Source: Kaistia algarum
GTDB lineage: Bacteria > Pseudomonadota > Alphaproteobacteria > Rhizobiales > Kaistiaceae
Assembly: GCF_026343945.1 (NCBI RefSeq)
Contig: NZ_JAPKNJ010000002.1
Coordinates: 434,001-498,000, forward strand
Direction: 5' to 3'
Length of the DNA stretch: 64,000 nucleotides
The position numbers were made by a program, and so were the translations under genes. The notes under the pieces are model-generated. The model was given only the letters and a program-made list of their open reading frames with translations. It was not told the origin of the DNA and did no database searches. Positions 32,816 through 41,462 of the stretch are shown here, piece after piece. Within the stretch, counting starts at the first letter, position 1. Each line of letters starts with the position of its first letter.

Positions 32816-34960
32816 TCAGGCGACGGCAGCGTCTTCCGGGATAGAGGCCGGCTCGGCCTCCGCCACCAGAACCAGGATTTCGGCCGGACCGAGCGCGCGG
32901 AATGTCGCGATGGCCGCGTCCCGTACTTCCTCGGTCGTCGCCTCCTCGGCGAGCAGCACGATCGCCGCAGCGTCAGGCGCCAGCAGAGGACCGAGCGCCT
33001 TATCGGCGTCGATCAGCACATGCTCATACGTATGGTCGAGCGCATCCAGGATGGTCTCGAACCGCTCTGTCGCAGCAAATCCCTCGGGAAGCTCAGTTCG
33101 CCCGCGTGGGATCAGATGGGCCCGCGAATAGCGGTCGCGGAAGATCGTCTGCGCGAAAGTCGCAGAGCCGGCGAACAGATCCGCGAAGCCCGGCAATTTC
33201 TCGCCCTGCGGCGCCATGGCCGCTCCATCGGCGCCATCGGCATGAAGGTCGAGCAGCAGGACGCGGTTGCCGCGCCGCGACAATTGCCGCGCCAGCGCCA
33301 CGGCGGCCAGCGGACGACCGCCCTCCCCGGCTTCGATCGGCAATAGCACGACCCGCCGCGCCTCCAGATCGCGCAGCCGGTCGACGAGCGGACGCAGCCG
33401 GTCCGGCTGTTCCGGTGCGATCGACGGCGGCGGGCTGGGCTCCGCCGGCATCAGGCGGCGCACGTCCCCGCCCTCGGGCCAACGTTGCCCTGGCTCGGCC
33501 GGCGGCATCGGCGCTATCCGAATTGGGCGCAACGCCCGTCCGCTCATCAGTTCGCGCAGCAGGACAAAGGCGACGGAGAGCAGCAGCAGGGCCACGCCGA
33601 AGGCTGCCGTGATCGGCACGCGGCGCGGGAAGGATGGCTCGATCGGCACGGAAGCACGCGAGATGACGCGCGCATCGGCCGGCAGATAGTCGCCATCCTG
33701 CCGAGACGTCGCCTCGCGATAGCGCCGCAGATAGGTCTCGAGCAGGTCCCGCTGCGAGGACGCCTCGCGCTGCAGCGCCCGGAGCTTGACCTCGGCATCG
33801 TTCGACTGTGCGGTCTGCGATTTCGTGCGCTGGATATCGGCCCCGATTTCGGCCTCGCGCGCCTTCGCCGTTTCGACCTCGTTCTCCAAACTCTTCAGGA
33901 TGCGCCCGGCCTCGGAGCGGATCTGGCCGTCGAGATCACCCAGCTGGGCGTTCAATTCGCGGATGCGCGGATGGTTGGAAAGCAGCGTTGCCGAGAGCTG
34001 GGCGATCTGCGCTCTCAGCGCGACCTGCTGTTCGCGCAGACGCTGGATGAGCTGCGAATCGAGCACCTCCGGCACATCGAGGCTGCCGCCATTCTGAAGG
34101 CCCTTGCGGATCGTCGTTGCCTTGGCCTCCGAGGCGGCGCGCGCGCCTTCCAGCCGGGCGAACTCGGCATTCAGATCATCGAGCCGCTGCTGCGGCAGGG
34201 AGGTCGTGCCGTTCTGTCCGCCCATGAACAGACCGTTTTCGGCGCGGAACGATTCGACCTTGGCCTCCGACCCCGACAGGCGGGTTCGCAGATCCGCGAT
34301 CTGAGTCTCCAGCCAGTGCGTCGCGTCGGCGTTCGTTGCCCGCTTCGCATCCCGGTCGAGCGTCAGATATTCATCGGCAACCGCATTCGCCACCCGCGCC
34401 GACAGCGCCGGATCCGAGGACGAGAAGGCAATGGTGATGACGCGCGTCTTGTCGACCGGATAGACCTGCAAGGCATTGGCGAAGCGCTGCAACACGCGCT
34501 CCTGCCTGGAGGCATCGCTCGTCACCTTCCCAAGGCCATACCGCGCCAGCAACGCCTGGATATTGTCGGCAAAGGTCGGCTGGTCGAATTCAGGCAGCGA
34601 CGCAAGATCGAGCGACTTGACCACGCTCTCGGCCAGATCGCGCGACGCGATGAGCTGCACCTGGCTGGCGACGCCCTCCGCGTCCAGCAGCGAGCGAACT
34701 TCGTCCGTTCCGCCCGCCCCCTGCGTGATCGACGACTCGCCCTGCTGGATCAGCACCATGGTCTGCGCGCTGTAGCGCGGCGTCAGCAGGCCGAGGCCGA
34801 AGAACACCACCAGCATGGCGACGATGACGAAGGGGATCAGGAACGGCAGCGACCGGCCCAGCGCGCGATAGAGCGCCCGCGAGTCGAGCTCGACATCGTC
34901 TGTCCTGGCGAACCGGTCATTCATTGTGTCGGCGATTCCCGCTGAAGCTTGCCCGATCAT
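32816..34960 (-). CDS. Exopolysaccharide chain-length/co-polymerase protein with degenerate BY-kinase domain
   Basis: A 714-residue Wzz/GumC-type polysaccharide co-polymerase. TM1 is at about residues 37-58, a large periplasmic domain rich in coiled coil spans about 60-435, and TM2 is at about 440-462. A cytoplasmic P-loop-like domain follows from about 535. Its Walker A position reads EAGEGGRPLA, lacking the GK(S/T) of active BY-kinases; Walker A' is LLLDLHADG and Walker B VLIDADKAL. No C-terminal tyrosine cluster is present. It probably regulates polymer length without kinase activity. ATG 34924 is an alternative start. Divergent from the Wza gene. Confidence 0.87.
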   Translation of the reverse strand: MIGQASAGIADTMNDRFARTDDVELDSRALYRALGRSLPFLIPFVIVAMLVVFFGLGLLTPRYSAQTMVLIQQGESSITQGAGGTDEVRSLLDAEGVASQVQLIASRDLAESVVKSLDLASLPEFDQPTFADNIQALLARYGLGKVTSDASRQERVLQRFANALQVYPVDKTRVITIAFSSSDPALSARVANAVADEYLTLDRDAKRATNADATHWLETQIADLRTRLSGSEAKVESFRAENGLFMGGQNGTTSLPQQRLDDLNAEFARLEGARAASEAKATTIRKGLQNGGSLDVPEVLDSQLIQRLREQQVALRAQIAQLSATLLSNHPRIRELNAQLGDLDGQIRSEAGRILKSLENEVETAKAREAEIGADIQRTKSQTAQSNDAEVKLRALQREASSQRDLLETYLRRYREATSRQDGDYLPADARVISRASVPIEPSFPRRVPITAAFGVALLLLSVAFVLLRELMSGRALRPIRIAPMPPAEPGQRWPEGGDVRRLMPAEPSPPPSIAPEQPDRLRPLVDRLRDLEARRVVLLPIEAGEGGRPLAAVALARQLSRRGNRVLLLDLHADGADGAAMAPQGEKLPGFADLFAGSATFAQTIFRDRYSRAHLIPRGRTELPEGFAATERFETILDALDHTYEHVLIDADKALGPLLAPDAAAIVLLAEEATTEEVRDAAIATFRALGPAEILVLVAEAEPASIPEDAAVA

Positions 34961-35112
34961 GGGAATTCAGGGTAACCGCCGAGTTAATTTCCGCCGGTGA
35001 TGCTTTCAAATAGATGAAGGATCCGAGCTGACATCCGGCTGGGCTTTACCGTGTGTTAACCACGACGACCGACAGTCACGACATTCTTCCCGCCACTCGG
35101 AATCGCTGACCG

Positions 35113-35679
35113 ATGCGCCTTCTCTGCCTCATCGCCATGCTGATCGGGACGGTGCTTCTCGCCGGCTGCCAGACGGCCTATCCGCCGCAGGATTCGACGA
35201 CATACAAGACGCTGATTGGGCCATATCGGCTGGATAGCGGCGATAGGCTGCGCGTCGTCGTATTCGGGCAGAGCGATCTTTCGAACACTTATCTGATCGA
35301 CCAGGCTGGCTACATCTCGGTGCCGCTCGTCGGCGCCGTCGCAGCCAGGGGCCGGACGACACAGGAACTCGAGGGCGACATTGCCGGCAAGCTCAAGTCC
35401 GGCCGCTTCCTGCGCGATCCGGACGTCTCGGTCGAGGTCGACCGCTATCGACCCTTCTTCATCATGGGCGAGGTCGTGAATTCCGGCCAATATCCCTTCG
35501 TCAGCGGCATGACGGTCCAGACTGCCGTGGCGATCGCTGGCGGGTTCACGCCGCGCGCCCAGCGCGGCGATGTCGACGTCACACGGCAGGTGAATGGCAA
35601 GGTCATGACGGTGCGCCTCCTCCCGACCCAGCCGATCTTCCCGGGCGACACGATCAACATTCGCGAGCGGCTCTTCTGA
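35113..35679 (+). CDS. Polysaccharide export outer membrane lipoprotein (Wza-like)
   Basis: A 188-residue outer-membrane polysaccharide export protein. Signal MRLLCLIAMLIGTVLLAGC ends in lipobox LAGC with Cys19. The Poly_export domain (YRLDSGDRLRVVVFGQSDLS, GYISVPLVGAV) is followed by one SLBB-like region (FFIMGEVVNSGQYPFVSGMTVQTAVAIAGG). It is the short form with a single SLBB domain, as in rhizobial ExoF-like proteins, lacking the extra repeats and C-terminal helix of E. coli Wza. Starts a plus-strand run with GT4, the initiating transferase and polymerase. Confidence 0.9.
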   Translation: MRLLCLIAMLIGTVLLAGCQTAYPPQDSTTYKTLIGPYRLDSGDRLRVVVFGQSDLSNTYLIDQAGYISVPLVGAVAARGRTTQELEGDIAGKLKSGRFLRDPDVSVEVDRYRPFFIMGEVVNSGQYPFVSGMTVQTAVAIAGGFTPRAQRGDVDVTRQVNGKVMTVRLLPTQPIFPGDTINIRERLF

Positions 35680-35681
35680 CA

Positions 35682-36866
35682 ATGGAAGCCGCCGGTCCTC
35701 CCGCGAGCGACGCGGCCCGCCGGCTCCGCATCGTCCATTGCTTCCGCTCACCCGTGGGCGGCATCTTCCGCCATGTTCGCGATCTTGTCCGCGCACAGGT
35801 GGATGCTGGCGCCTCGGTCGGCATCCTCTGCGATGCTTCGACCGGCGGCGCACATGAGGAGATGCTGTTTCGCGAGATCGAACCGCTGTTGGACCTGGGG
35901 CTGCACCGCGTCCCCATGCAGCGGCAGATCTCGCCTTCGGACGCGACCGCGCTCTATCGCCTGTTCCGCCAGATGAAGGCCTTGCGCCCGGACGTGATCC
36001 ACACCCATGGCGCCAAGGGCGGCGTCTATGGCCGCATCGTCGGCACCATGCTGCGCCTTTCGGGCCATCGCGTCGCCCGCCTCTACTGTCCACATGGCGG
36101 CAGCCTGCACTACGATCCACGCTCGCGTTCTGGCCGGCTGTTCTTCGCCGTCGAGCGTTGGATGGAGCGGATCACCGACGCCTTCGTCTTCGTGTCGCAA
36201 TATGAGGCCGATGCCTATCGCGCCAAGGTCGGCGCCCCGAGAAAGCCGTTCCGCATCGCTTCAAACGGCATCGGCCCGGAAGAGTTCGAACGGATCGAGA
36301 CGCGGCCCGACGCGGCCGATTTTCTCTATATCGGCATGATGCGCGACCTGAAGGGGCCGGACGTCTTCCTGAACGCTCTGGCCCGACTTCGCGACGGCCA
36401 GGACGTGGCGCCAACGGCGCTGCTGGTTGGCGACGGCCCGGATACGGCGCGCTATCGCGCGCTCGCTGATCGTCTGGGGCTTGCGGAGGCGGTCCGATTC
36501 TTGCCGGCGACTCCGGCGCGCGAAGCCTTTGCCATGGCGAGGTTCGTGGTCGTGCCATCCCGCGCCGAATCGATGCCTTATATCGTGTTGGAAGCGGCTG
36601 CCGCGGGAAGGCCGTTGGTCGCTACCGCCGTCGGCGGTATTCCCGAGATTCTTGGAACGCAGCGCAGCCGCCTCGTTCCTTCTGGCGACGCTGCGGCGCT
36701 TGCCGGGGCCATGGAGCGCGCGCTCGCCGATCCGGCCGCCACGGAAGCTGAGGCGCTCGAACTTCGCGACGACATGAAGCCGCGCTTCTCCATCGATGCG
36801 ATGGCGGCGAGCGTCGCTGCAGCCTACAGGCTGGCGGCGACAAACACTCCCGCGAAGCGACGCTGA
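35682..36866 (+). CDS. Glycosyltransferase family 4
   Basis: A 394-residue GT-B retaining transferase. N-terminal IVHCFRSPVGGIFRHVRDLV and HTHGAKGGVYGRIVG are typical acceptor-domain segments; the donor domain has DFLYIGMMRDLKGPDVFLNA and the EX7E motif ESMPYIVLE. It starts 2 bp after the export gene. It likely adds a sugar to the lipid-linked repeat unit in the cytoplasm. Donor and acceptor cannot be read from the sequence. Confidence 0.9.
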   Translation: MEAAGPPASDAARRLRIVHCFRSPVGGIFRHVRDLVRAQVDAGASVGILCDASTGGAHEEMLFREIEPLLDLGLHRVPMQRQISPSDATALYRLFRQMKALRPDVIHTHGAKGGVYGRIVGTMLRLSGHRVARLYCPHGGSLHYDPRSRSGRLFFAVERWMERITDAFVFVSQYEADAYRAKVGAPRKPFRIASNGIGPEEFERIETRPDAADFLYIGMMRDLKGPDVFLNALARLRDGQDVAPTALLVGDGPDTARYRALADRLGLAEAVRFLPATPAREAFAMARFVVVPSRAESMPYIVLEAAAAGRPLVATAVGGIPEILGTQRSRLVPSGDAAALAGAMERALADPAATEAEALELRDDMKPRFSIDAMAASVAAAYRLAATNTPAKRR

Positions 36867-36936
36867 ACGGCCGGCAAAGGTTTGTTAGCCGCGGGCGGTT
36901 ATGCTCGCTCCTGAGTTTCCCGCGTAAGCCGAGACC

Positions 36937-38430
36937 ATGACCGTTCAGACGCCACAGCGGCTCGATGCCCGCGATGCCAACGCGCTGCCAGCCAGGGCGC
37001 GCGAGGTTGCAGCGCGCCTGTCGGACCGGCCGATTTCACCCGCCATGCTCGGCGGGGGCGTCATCGCGGCGGATTTGGTGACTCTCCTCGTCATCGGGCT
37101 CGCCCTCTCGCGTGCAACCGGGGAAACCGCCCTCTTCCATCGCCTCGCCGACCTTGGCTCCTTCCTGGTGCCACTGGTCGCGACCTTCCTGATCCGCTCG
37201 CAGAGCGGCTACACATTGACGGCGTTCCGCGATCCGGTATCGGCTCTGGCGAAGAGCCTTCTCGCGCTTGCCGTGACCATGCTTCTCGCCGCCGCCGTCG
37301 GGTTCTTCGTCGGGGTGGCCTCGCCGGGTTCACGCCTCTGGCTGGTGCTCTATTCCCTTGGCGGGTTCATCTATCTGATCGCGGGCCGCGCGACTCTGGC
37401 GCGTCTCGTATCGCGGTGGACACGGCTTGGACGGATCGAGCGGCGCGCTGTCATCGTTGGCGGCGGCGAGGATGCCGCCCGGCTGATCGCGGCACTCGAT
37501 TCGGACAAGGCGTCCGGAATCCGCATTTGCGGCATCTTCGACGATCGCGACGACGAGCGTTCGCCCGCCGAGGTCGCCGGCCATCCGAAGCTTGGTACAA
37601 TCGGCGAATTGGTCGCCTTTGCCCGGGCGGCGCGAATCGACCTGCTCGTGGTCGCCTTCCCGGTCAGCGCGGAGCAGCGGCTGACGCAGATATTGGGTCA
37701 GCTGTCCGTACTGCCCGTCGATATCCGCCTGTCGGCGCTCGGCAGCCGGTTGCGGTTCACGCCGCGCGCCTATTCCTATGTCGGCGACGTGCCGTTTCTG
37801 GACTTGCTCGATCGGCCGATCTCGGGCCGCGACGCACTGGCGAAGCGCATCTTCGACCTCGTCGTCGGCACGATCGCGCTGGTGCTTCTTTCCCCTATCC
37901 TGCTGGCGACGGCCATTGCCGTCCGCCTTGACAGCCCCGGCCCGATCCTGTTCCGCCAGCGCCGCCTCGGCTTCAACAACGAGGTCATCGAGGTGCTGAA
38001 ATTTCGCTCGATGTATCATCATCTGAGCGACCCGGCGGCCAAGGTGGCGGTTACGCGAGATGACAGTCGCGTGACTCGCGTCGGGCGGTTCATCCGCCGC
38101 ACCTCGATCGACGAGTTGCCACAGCTCGTCAACGTGCTGCGCGGCGAACTCTCCCTGGTCGGCCCGCGCCCACATGCCGTGAACGCGCATACGGCCGATC
38201 GGCTATGGGAGGAAGTCGTCGACGGCTATTTCGCCCGTCATCGCGTCAAGCCGGGCATTACCGGCTGGGCGCAGATCAATGGCTGGCGCGGCGAGATCGA
38301 CGTGCCGGAGAAGATCCAGCGCCGCGTCGAATATGACCTGCACTATATCGAGCGCTGGTCGTTGCTGTTCGATTTCTACATCCTGCTTGTGACGCCGCTC
38401 CGGCTGATCCGCCAGGAGAGCGCCTATTGA
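36937..38430 (+). CDS. Undecaprenyl-phosphate glucose/galactose phosphotransferase (WcaJ/ExoY-like)
   Basis: A 497-residue polyprenyl-phosphate hexose-1-phosphate transferase that starts repeat-unit assembly. About four N-terminal transmembrane helices (to about residue 155) precede a Rossmann-like CoA-binding region (AVIVGGGEDAARLI), then the catalytic C-terminal domain with KRIFDLVVGTIALVLLSPIL, EVLKFRSMY, RRTSIDELPQLVNVL, GELSLVGPRPHA and KPGITGWAQINGWRGE. All bacterial sugar transferase motifs are intact. The stop overlaps the next gene's TTG. Confidence 0.93.
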   Translation: MTVQTPQRLDARDANALPARAREVAARLSDRPISPAMLGGGVIAADLVTLLVIGLALSRATGETALFHRLADLGSFLVPLVATFLIRSQSGYTLTAFRDPVSALAKSLLALAVTMLLAAAVGFFVGVASPGSRLWLVLYSLGGFIYLIAGRATLARLVSRWTRLGRIERRAVIVGGGEDAARLIAALDSDKASGIRICGIFDDRDDERSPAEVAGHPKLGTIGELVAFARAARIDLLVVAFPVSAEQRLTQILGQLSVLPVDIRLSALGSRLRFTPRAYSYVGDVPFLDLLDRPISGRDALAKRIFDLVVGTIALVLLSPILLATAIAVRLDSPGPILFRQRRLGFNNEVIEVLKFRSMYHHLSDPAAKVAVTRDDSRVTRVGRFIRRTSIDELPQLVNVLRGELSLVGPRPHAVNAHTADRLWEEVVDGYFARHRVKPGITGWAQINGWRGEIDVPEKIQRRVEYDLHYIERWSLLFDFYILLVTPLRLIRQESAY

Positions 38431-39722
38431 GCGCCACCGCACCCTTTGAACGAACACACACCGGCTTGCCGGCCTTGATGCTCGGCCGTGCCGCCATCGC
38501 CGTGCTGGTCTTCCTGTCCGGCTTCGTCATGTTCGAACCGGCACCGTCCGATCTGCTGCTTTGCCTGGTCGTGCTGGTTTGGTCGTTCTTCGGGCTGCGC
38601 TTTACCCGACCCATGCTGCCGATGATCGTCTTGCTCGTCGTCTATGTCGTCGGCGGGCTCTTGTCGTTCACGCAGCTATCGTCGTTTCAGAAACCTACAA
38701 CCTACATGGCAACGACGGCGTTTCTGGCAATTTCTGCCGTCTTCTATTGCGCGGTCCTCCAGGAAGACACGGAGCGCCGGCTGGCCGTCATCGAGAAAAG
38801 CTATATCGCCGCGGCGATCCTTTGCGCCCTGATCGGCATTCTCGCCTATTTCGGCGCGATACCGGGCTCGTCGCTGTTCACGCTGTATGATCGGGCCAAG
38901 GGGCCGTTCAAGGATCCCAACGTCTTCGGGCCCTTCCTCGTCCTGCCGCTGGTCGTCCTCGCTCGCTCGATCCTGACCCGACCGATCCTGCGCTCAGGAT
39001 GGGCGATTCCCGGCGCCCTCGTCCTTATCGCAGGCATCTTCCTGTCGTTCTCGCGCGCTGCCTGGGGCATGGCCGTCTTGGCACTTGTGGTGACGGCGCT
39101 CATCATCTTCATCAATGAGCGCGCGACGTCCCGGAGACTGCGCATGCTGGCGGCGCTGGCGGCCGGCGCTTTGCTGGTCATGCTGCTCCTGCTGATAGCG
39201 ATCTCGATCCCCGCTGTGCAGGACATCTTCGTCCAGCGCTTCAAGCTGGTGCAGGACTATGACGCGTCACGGCTCGGCCGATTCGAGCGGCACATCATCG
39301 GGTTCTTCCTGATTCAGGAACATCCGCTCGGGCTTGGCCCGTTCCAGTTCGGCCTGGCCATGGGCGAGGACGAGCACAATATGTGGCTGAAGGGGTTCAC
39401 GGTCTATGGTTGGCTCGGCGGCTTCGCCTATATCACGCTGGCTCTCTGGACCCTGGTCATCGCCACGCCGCTGATCTTCCTGAAGCGCGCGTGGACGCCG
39501 TTCATCCAGTGCGTTTACGCCGTCTATATCGGCCATTTGATGATCCACAACGTGATCGACAATGATCACTGGCGGCATCTCTTCCTGATCTATGGCCTGC
39601 TCTGGGGCGCCTATGCCGCCGAACGATCGCGGCGGCCGGCCGGAACAGTCCGGCCACCGTCTCAACCGTCCTTGATCATCACGGCGCCGGTCACCCTGCC
39701 GCGATCCCAGCCCGCCCGATAG
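38427..39722 (+). CDS. O-antigen polymerase/ligase family membrane protein (Wzy-like)
   Basis: A 431-residue polytopic protein with 10-12 transmembrane helices and a large loop containing DYDASRLGRFERHIIGFFLI and EHPLGLGPFQFG, the Wzy_C hallmark of O-antigen polymerases and ligases. In an exopolysaccharide locus it is most likely the polymerase. It starts at a TTG (38427) overlapping the previous stop as TTGA, suggesting coupling; an internal ATG at codon 18 is the alternative. The Pro/Ser-rich C-terminal tail of about 25 residues is cytoplasmic. Confidence 0.88.
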   Translation: MSATAPFERTHTGLPALMLGRAAIAVLVFLSGFVMFEPAPSDLLLCLVVLVWSFFGLRFTRPMLPMIVLLVVYVVGGLLSFTQLSSFQKPTTYMATTAFLAISAVFYCAVLQEDTERRLAVIEKSYIAAAILCALIGILAYFGAIPGSSLFTLYDRAKGPFKDPNVFGPFLVLPLVVLARSILTRPILRSGWAIPGALVLIAGIFLSFSRAAWGMAVLALVVTALIIFINERATSRRLRMLAALAAGALLVMLLLLIAISIPAVQDIFVQRFKLVQDYDASRLGRFERHIIGFFLIQEHPLGLGPFQFGLAMGEDEHNMWLKGFTVYGWLGGFAYITLALWTLVIATPLIFLKRAWTPFIQCVYAVYIGHLMIHNVIDNDHWRHLFLIYGLLWGAYAAERSRRPAGTVRPPSQPSLIITAPVTLPRSQPAR

Positions 39723-39781
39723 GACATCGGTCGAACGCCGGGGCTCCATACCCGTCTCGTCTCTCCCATCCCGATGTCGTG

Positions 39782-40048
39782 CTAGAGGCCGATATCTTCC
39801 GCTTCGACTGCGAGGACGGCCGCCAGCGCCTGGCGCTCGGAAATCGTCGGGCAAAGGCCCGCTTCAATGGCGCGCAGATGATCGGGAATCATGCCGGCCG
39901 CCGTCGCCAGGTCGATCACGCTGAGGCCACGCGCTTCCCGCAAGGCCACGATGCGGCCACCGGCGCATCCCAGTCCGGCTTCATCGCCCAGAACCGGCAT
40001 ATCGACGACGCCAGCCATACCGGTATTTGTTTCAAATCGATCGAGCAT
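39782..40048 (-). CDS. Small XRE-family helix-turn-helix regulator
   Basis: An 88-residue protein. From about residue 32, IVALREARGLSVIDLATAAG followed by IPDHLRAIEAGLCPTISERQAL matches the XRE helix-turn-helix (helices 1-4 with the conserved Glu in RAIEAG). GGAGG about 8 bases upstream supports ATG 40048. The N-terminal 30 residues are not recognised. It is convergent with the polymerase gene and 248 bp downstream of the outer-membrane protein gene on the same strand. Target unknown. Confidence 0.7.
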   Translation of the reverse strand: MLDRFETNTGMAGVVDMPVLGDEAGLGCAGGRIVALREARGLSVIDLATAAGMIPDHLRAIEAGLCPTISERQALAAVLAVEAEDIGL

Positions 40049-40243
40049 CTCTCGTCCTCCTCCACTGGATCACCAAATCCAATGTCGGAGTGCGCTGGAA
40101 GTTCCGGCGATCATGACTAGAGCGCCTTGCGTCCTGCCGGACGCGAAGAGGCGATCCATCTCGGTGTTTTCGCGTTGGATTGACCCGAAAACCGGATTCT
40201 GCTTTCCGGTCCAATGACCTAGGCCGATCACACCTGCACAAAC

Positions 40244-40272
40244 AAAAATGGCCCGGCTTACGCCGGGCCATT
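40244..40272 (-). terminator. Rho-independent terminator of the outer-membrane protein gene
   Basis: Read on the minus strand, an 11-bp perfect stem (arms 40262-40272 and 40247-40257, core GGCCCGGC/GCCGGGCC) with a 4-base loop is followed by a run of T (plus-strand AAAAA at 40244-40248). It lies 25 bp after the stop of the gene ending at 40297. Confidence 0.9.
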
Positions 40273-40296
40273 CGATGGAAGATCCAATCTTGAAGA

Positions 40297-40983
40297 TTAG
40301 AACTTGTAGTTGATACCGGCCTTGACGACGTTGGTGGTCAGGTCGACGCTGGTCGCGCCAACCGAGGTCCAGCCGCCGATGTTGCCGAGATCGTAGTAGT
40401 CATATTCCAGGAAGCCGGTGACGTTCTTGGTGAACGCCTTTTCGACGCCCGCACCAGCCGTCCAGCCGGTCGCCCACTTCGTGCTCGACCAGGAAGCGTA
40501 GAGCGGACCCGAGGTCACGCCAGCGCTGGCTTCGACCTGGCCATACGCAAGACCGCCCTTGGCATAGAAGAGCCAGGTGTCAGCCGCGAAGCCGGCGCGA
40601 ACCGTGGTCGAACCAAGCCAGTTGGTCTGGGCCTTGGCATTGATGTAGGCGAGGCCGGTGTAGCCGTCACGCGTCGTCTGGATGCCGGTGTAGGCCAGAT
40701 CCGTCTGAGCGCCGATCACGAACTGGTTGATCTGGTAGTTATACCCGATCTGAGCACCGCCGAGAGCGCCGGAAGCCGAACCGAGAACGTCGGTGTAGGT
40801 GCCGACATTCGTGTTGTAGTCGCCCCAGCCACCGCCGGCGTGCACACCAGCGTAGAAGCCGGTCCAGTCGAACACGACCGGAGCGATGACAGCGGCCGGA
40901 GCCGGCTCATAGGTGAGGTCAGCAGCCGACGCACCCGCCGTCAGAGCCAGAACCGCCACACCCGCGTAAAACAAAGTCTTCAT
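40297..40983 (-). CDS. Omp25/31-family outer membrane beta-barrel protein
   Basis: A 228-residue outer-membrane protein. Signal MKTLFYAGVAVLALTAGASA is cleaved before ADLTYEP. The mature protein opens with the Pro/Ala-rich segment and FDWTGFYAGVHAGGGWGDYN, the hallmark of Brucella Omp25/31 and rhizobial RopB-type barrels. It ends VKAGINYKF, with the terminal Phe needed for barrel assembly. An 8-strand barrel is expected. GGAGA precedes the ATG. The codon use is more biased than neighbours (few rare codons), consistent with high expression, as is the strong terminator. Confidence 0.93.
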   Translation of the reverse strand: MKTLFYAGVAVLALTAGASAADLTYEPAPAAVIAPVVFDWTGFYAGVHAGGGWGDYNTNVGTYTDVLGSASGALGGAQIGYNYQINQFVIGAQTDLAYTGIQTTRDGYTGLAYINAKAQTNWLGSTTVRAGFAADTWLFYAKGGLAYGQVEASAGVTSGPLYASWSSTKWATGWTAGAGVEKAFTKNVTGFLEYDYYDLGNIGGWTSVGATSVDLTTNVVKAGINYKF

Positions 40984-41462
40984 TGGGGATCTCCATCAAA
41001 ACCCGAAATAACTAGCCGTTGCACCCCCGAGCGATCGGCTTGACGTGAACATACCTCAAACGCCGCGTGCGGCAAGTTCGATCCGAGGGGCAGAGGCACT
41101 TGCCCTCCCACTGTTGCGAAAGTGCAGCAGTCGAACTTCCGGCTGAAAGTTGTTCCGATTGTGACCAAAGTATGCCGGCGTATCGAAACGGGGCTAAGCT
41201 CAAGCAACGGCATTGCGATTTAATGTTTGGTTAACCATAAGACCACAGTGCGGATCGGCACGCCTTTAAGGTTTGTGGGCGCTGTCACTTGTATATTGCT
41301 ACAATAGTGCTTCGAAACTCTGGACTTCAAACTGTGGTTGACGCTTCACGGAGACGGTAACCCGATATCGCCCAGTCAAATGACCAGAAGCGGTACAAAT
41401 TGTGCGCATTGATCGGCCACAGTGCCGCCTCTTGAGTGGGACGATCGGCCGGATTGTTCGAA
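40984..41462. other. Intergenic region upstream of the Omp25/31-like gene
   Basis: A 479-bp stretch without a credible gene, noticeably more AT-rich than its surroundings. It must hold the omp promoter (reading leftward) and contains a CtrA-type box at 41220-41234 and the overlapping palindrome TGGTTAACCA at 41228-41237. No terminator could be identified right after the GlpD-like gene that ends at 41463. A small RNA cannot be excluded. Confidence 0.6.
41220..41234. promoter_or_regulatory. CtrA-type binding box TTAA-N7-TTAA
   Basis: TTAATGTTTGGTTAA is a perfect TTAA-N7-TTAA motif, followed by CC. CtrA is the cell-cycle master regulator of Alphaproteobacteria. The box is 237 bp upstream of the Omp25/31-like ATG at 40983. 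In this GC-rich sequence eight fixed A/T positions are unlikely by chance. The second half also forms part of the palindrome TGGTTAACCA. Confidence 0.55.

Noticed and set aside
33485..34945. 486-residue plus-strand reading frame across the Wzz gene
   Set aside because: Antisense of the Wzz protein, low-complexity Arg/Asp composition, no signature.
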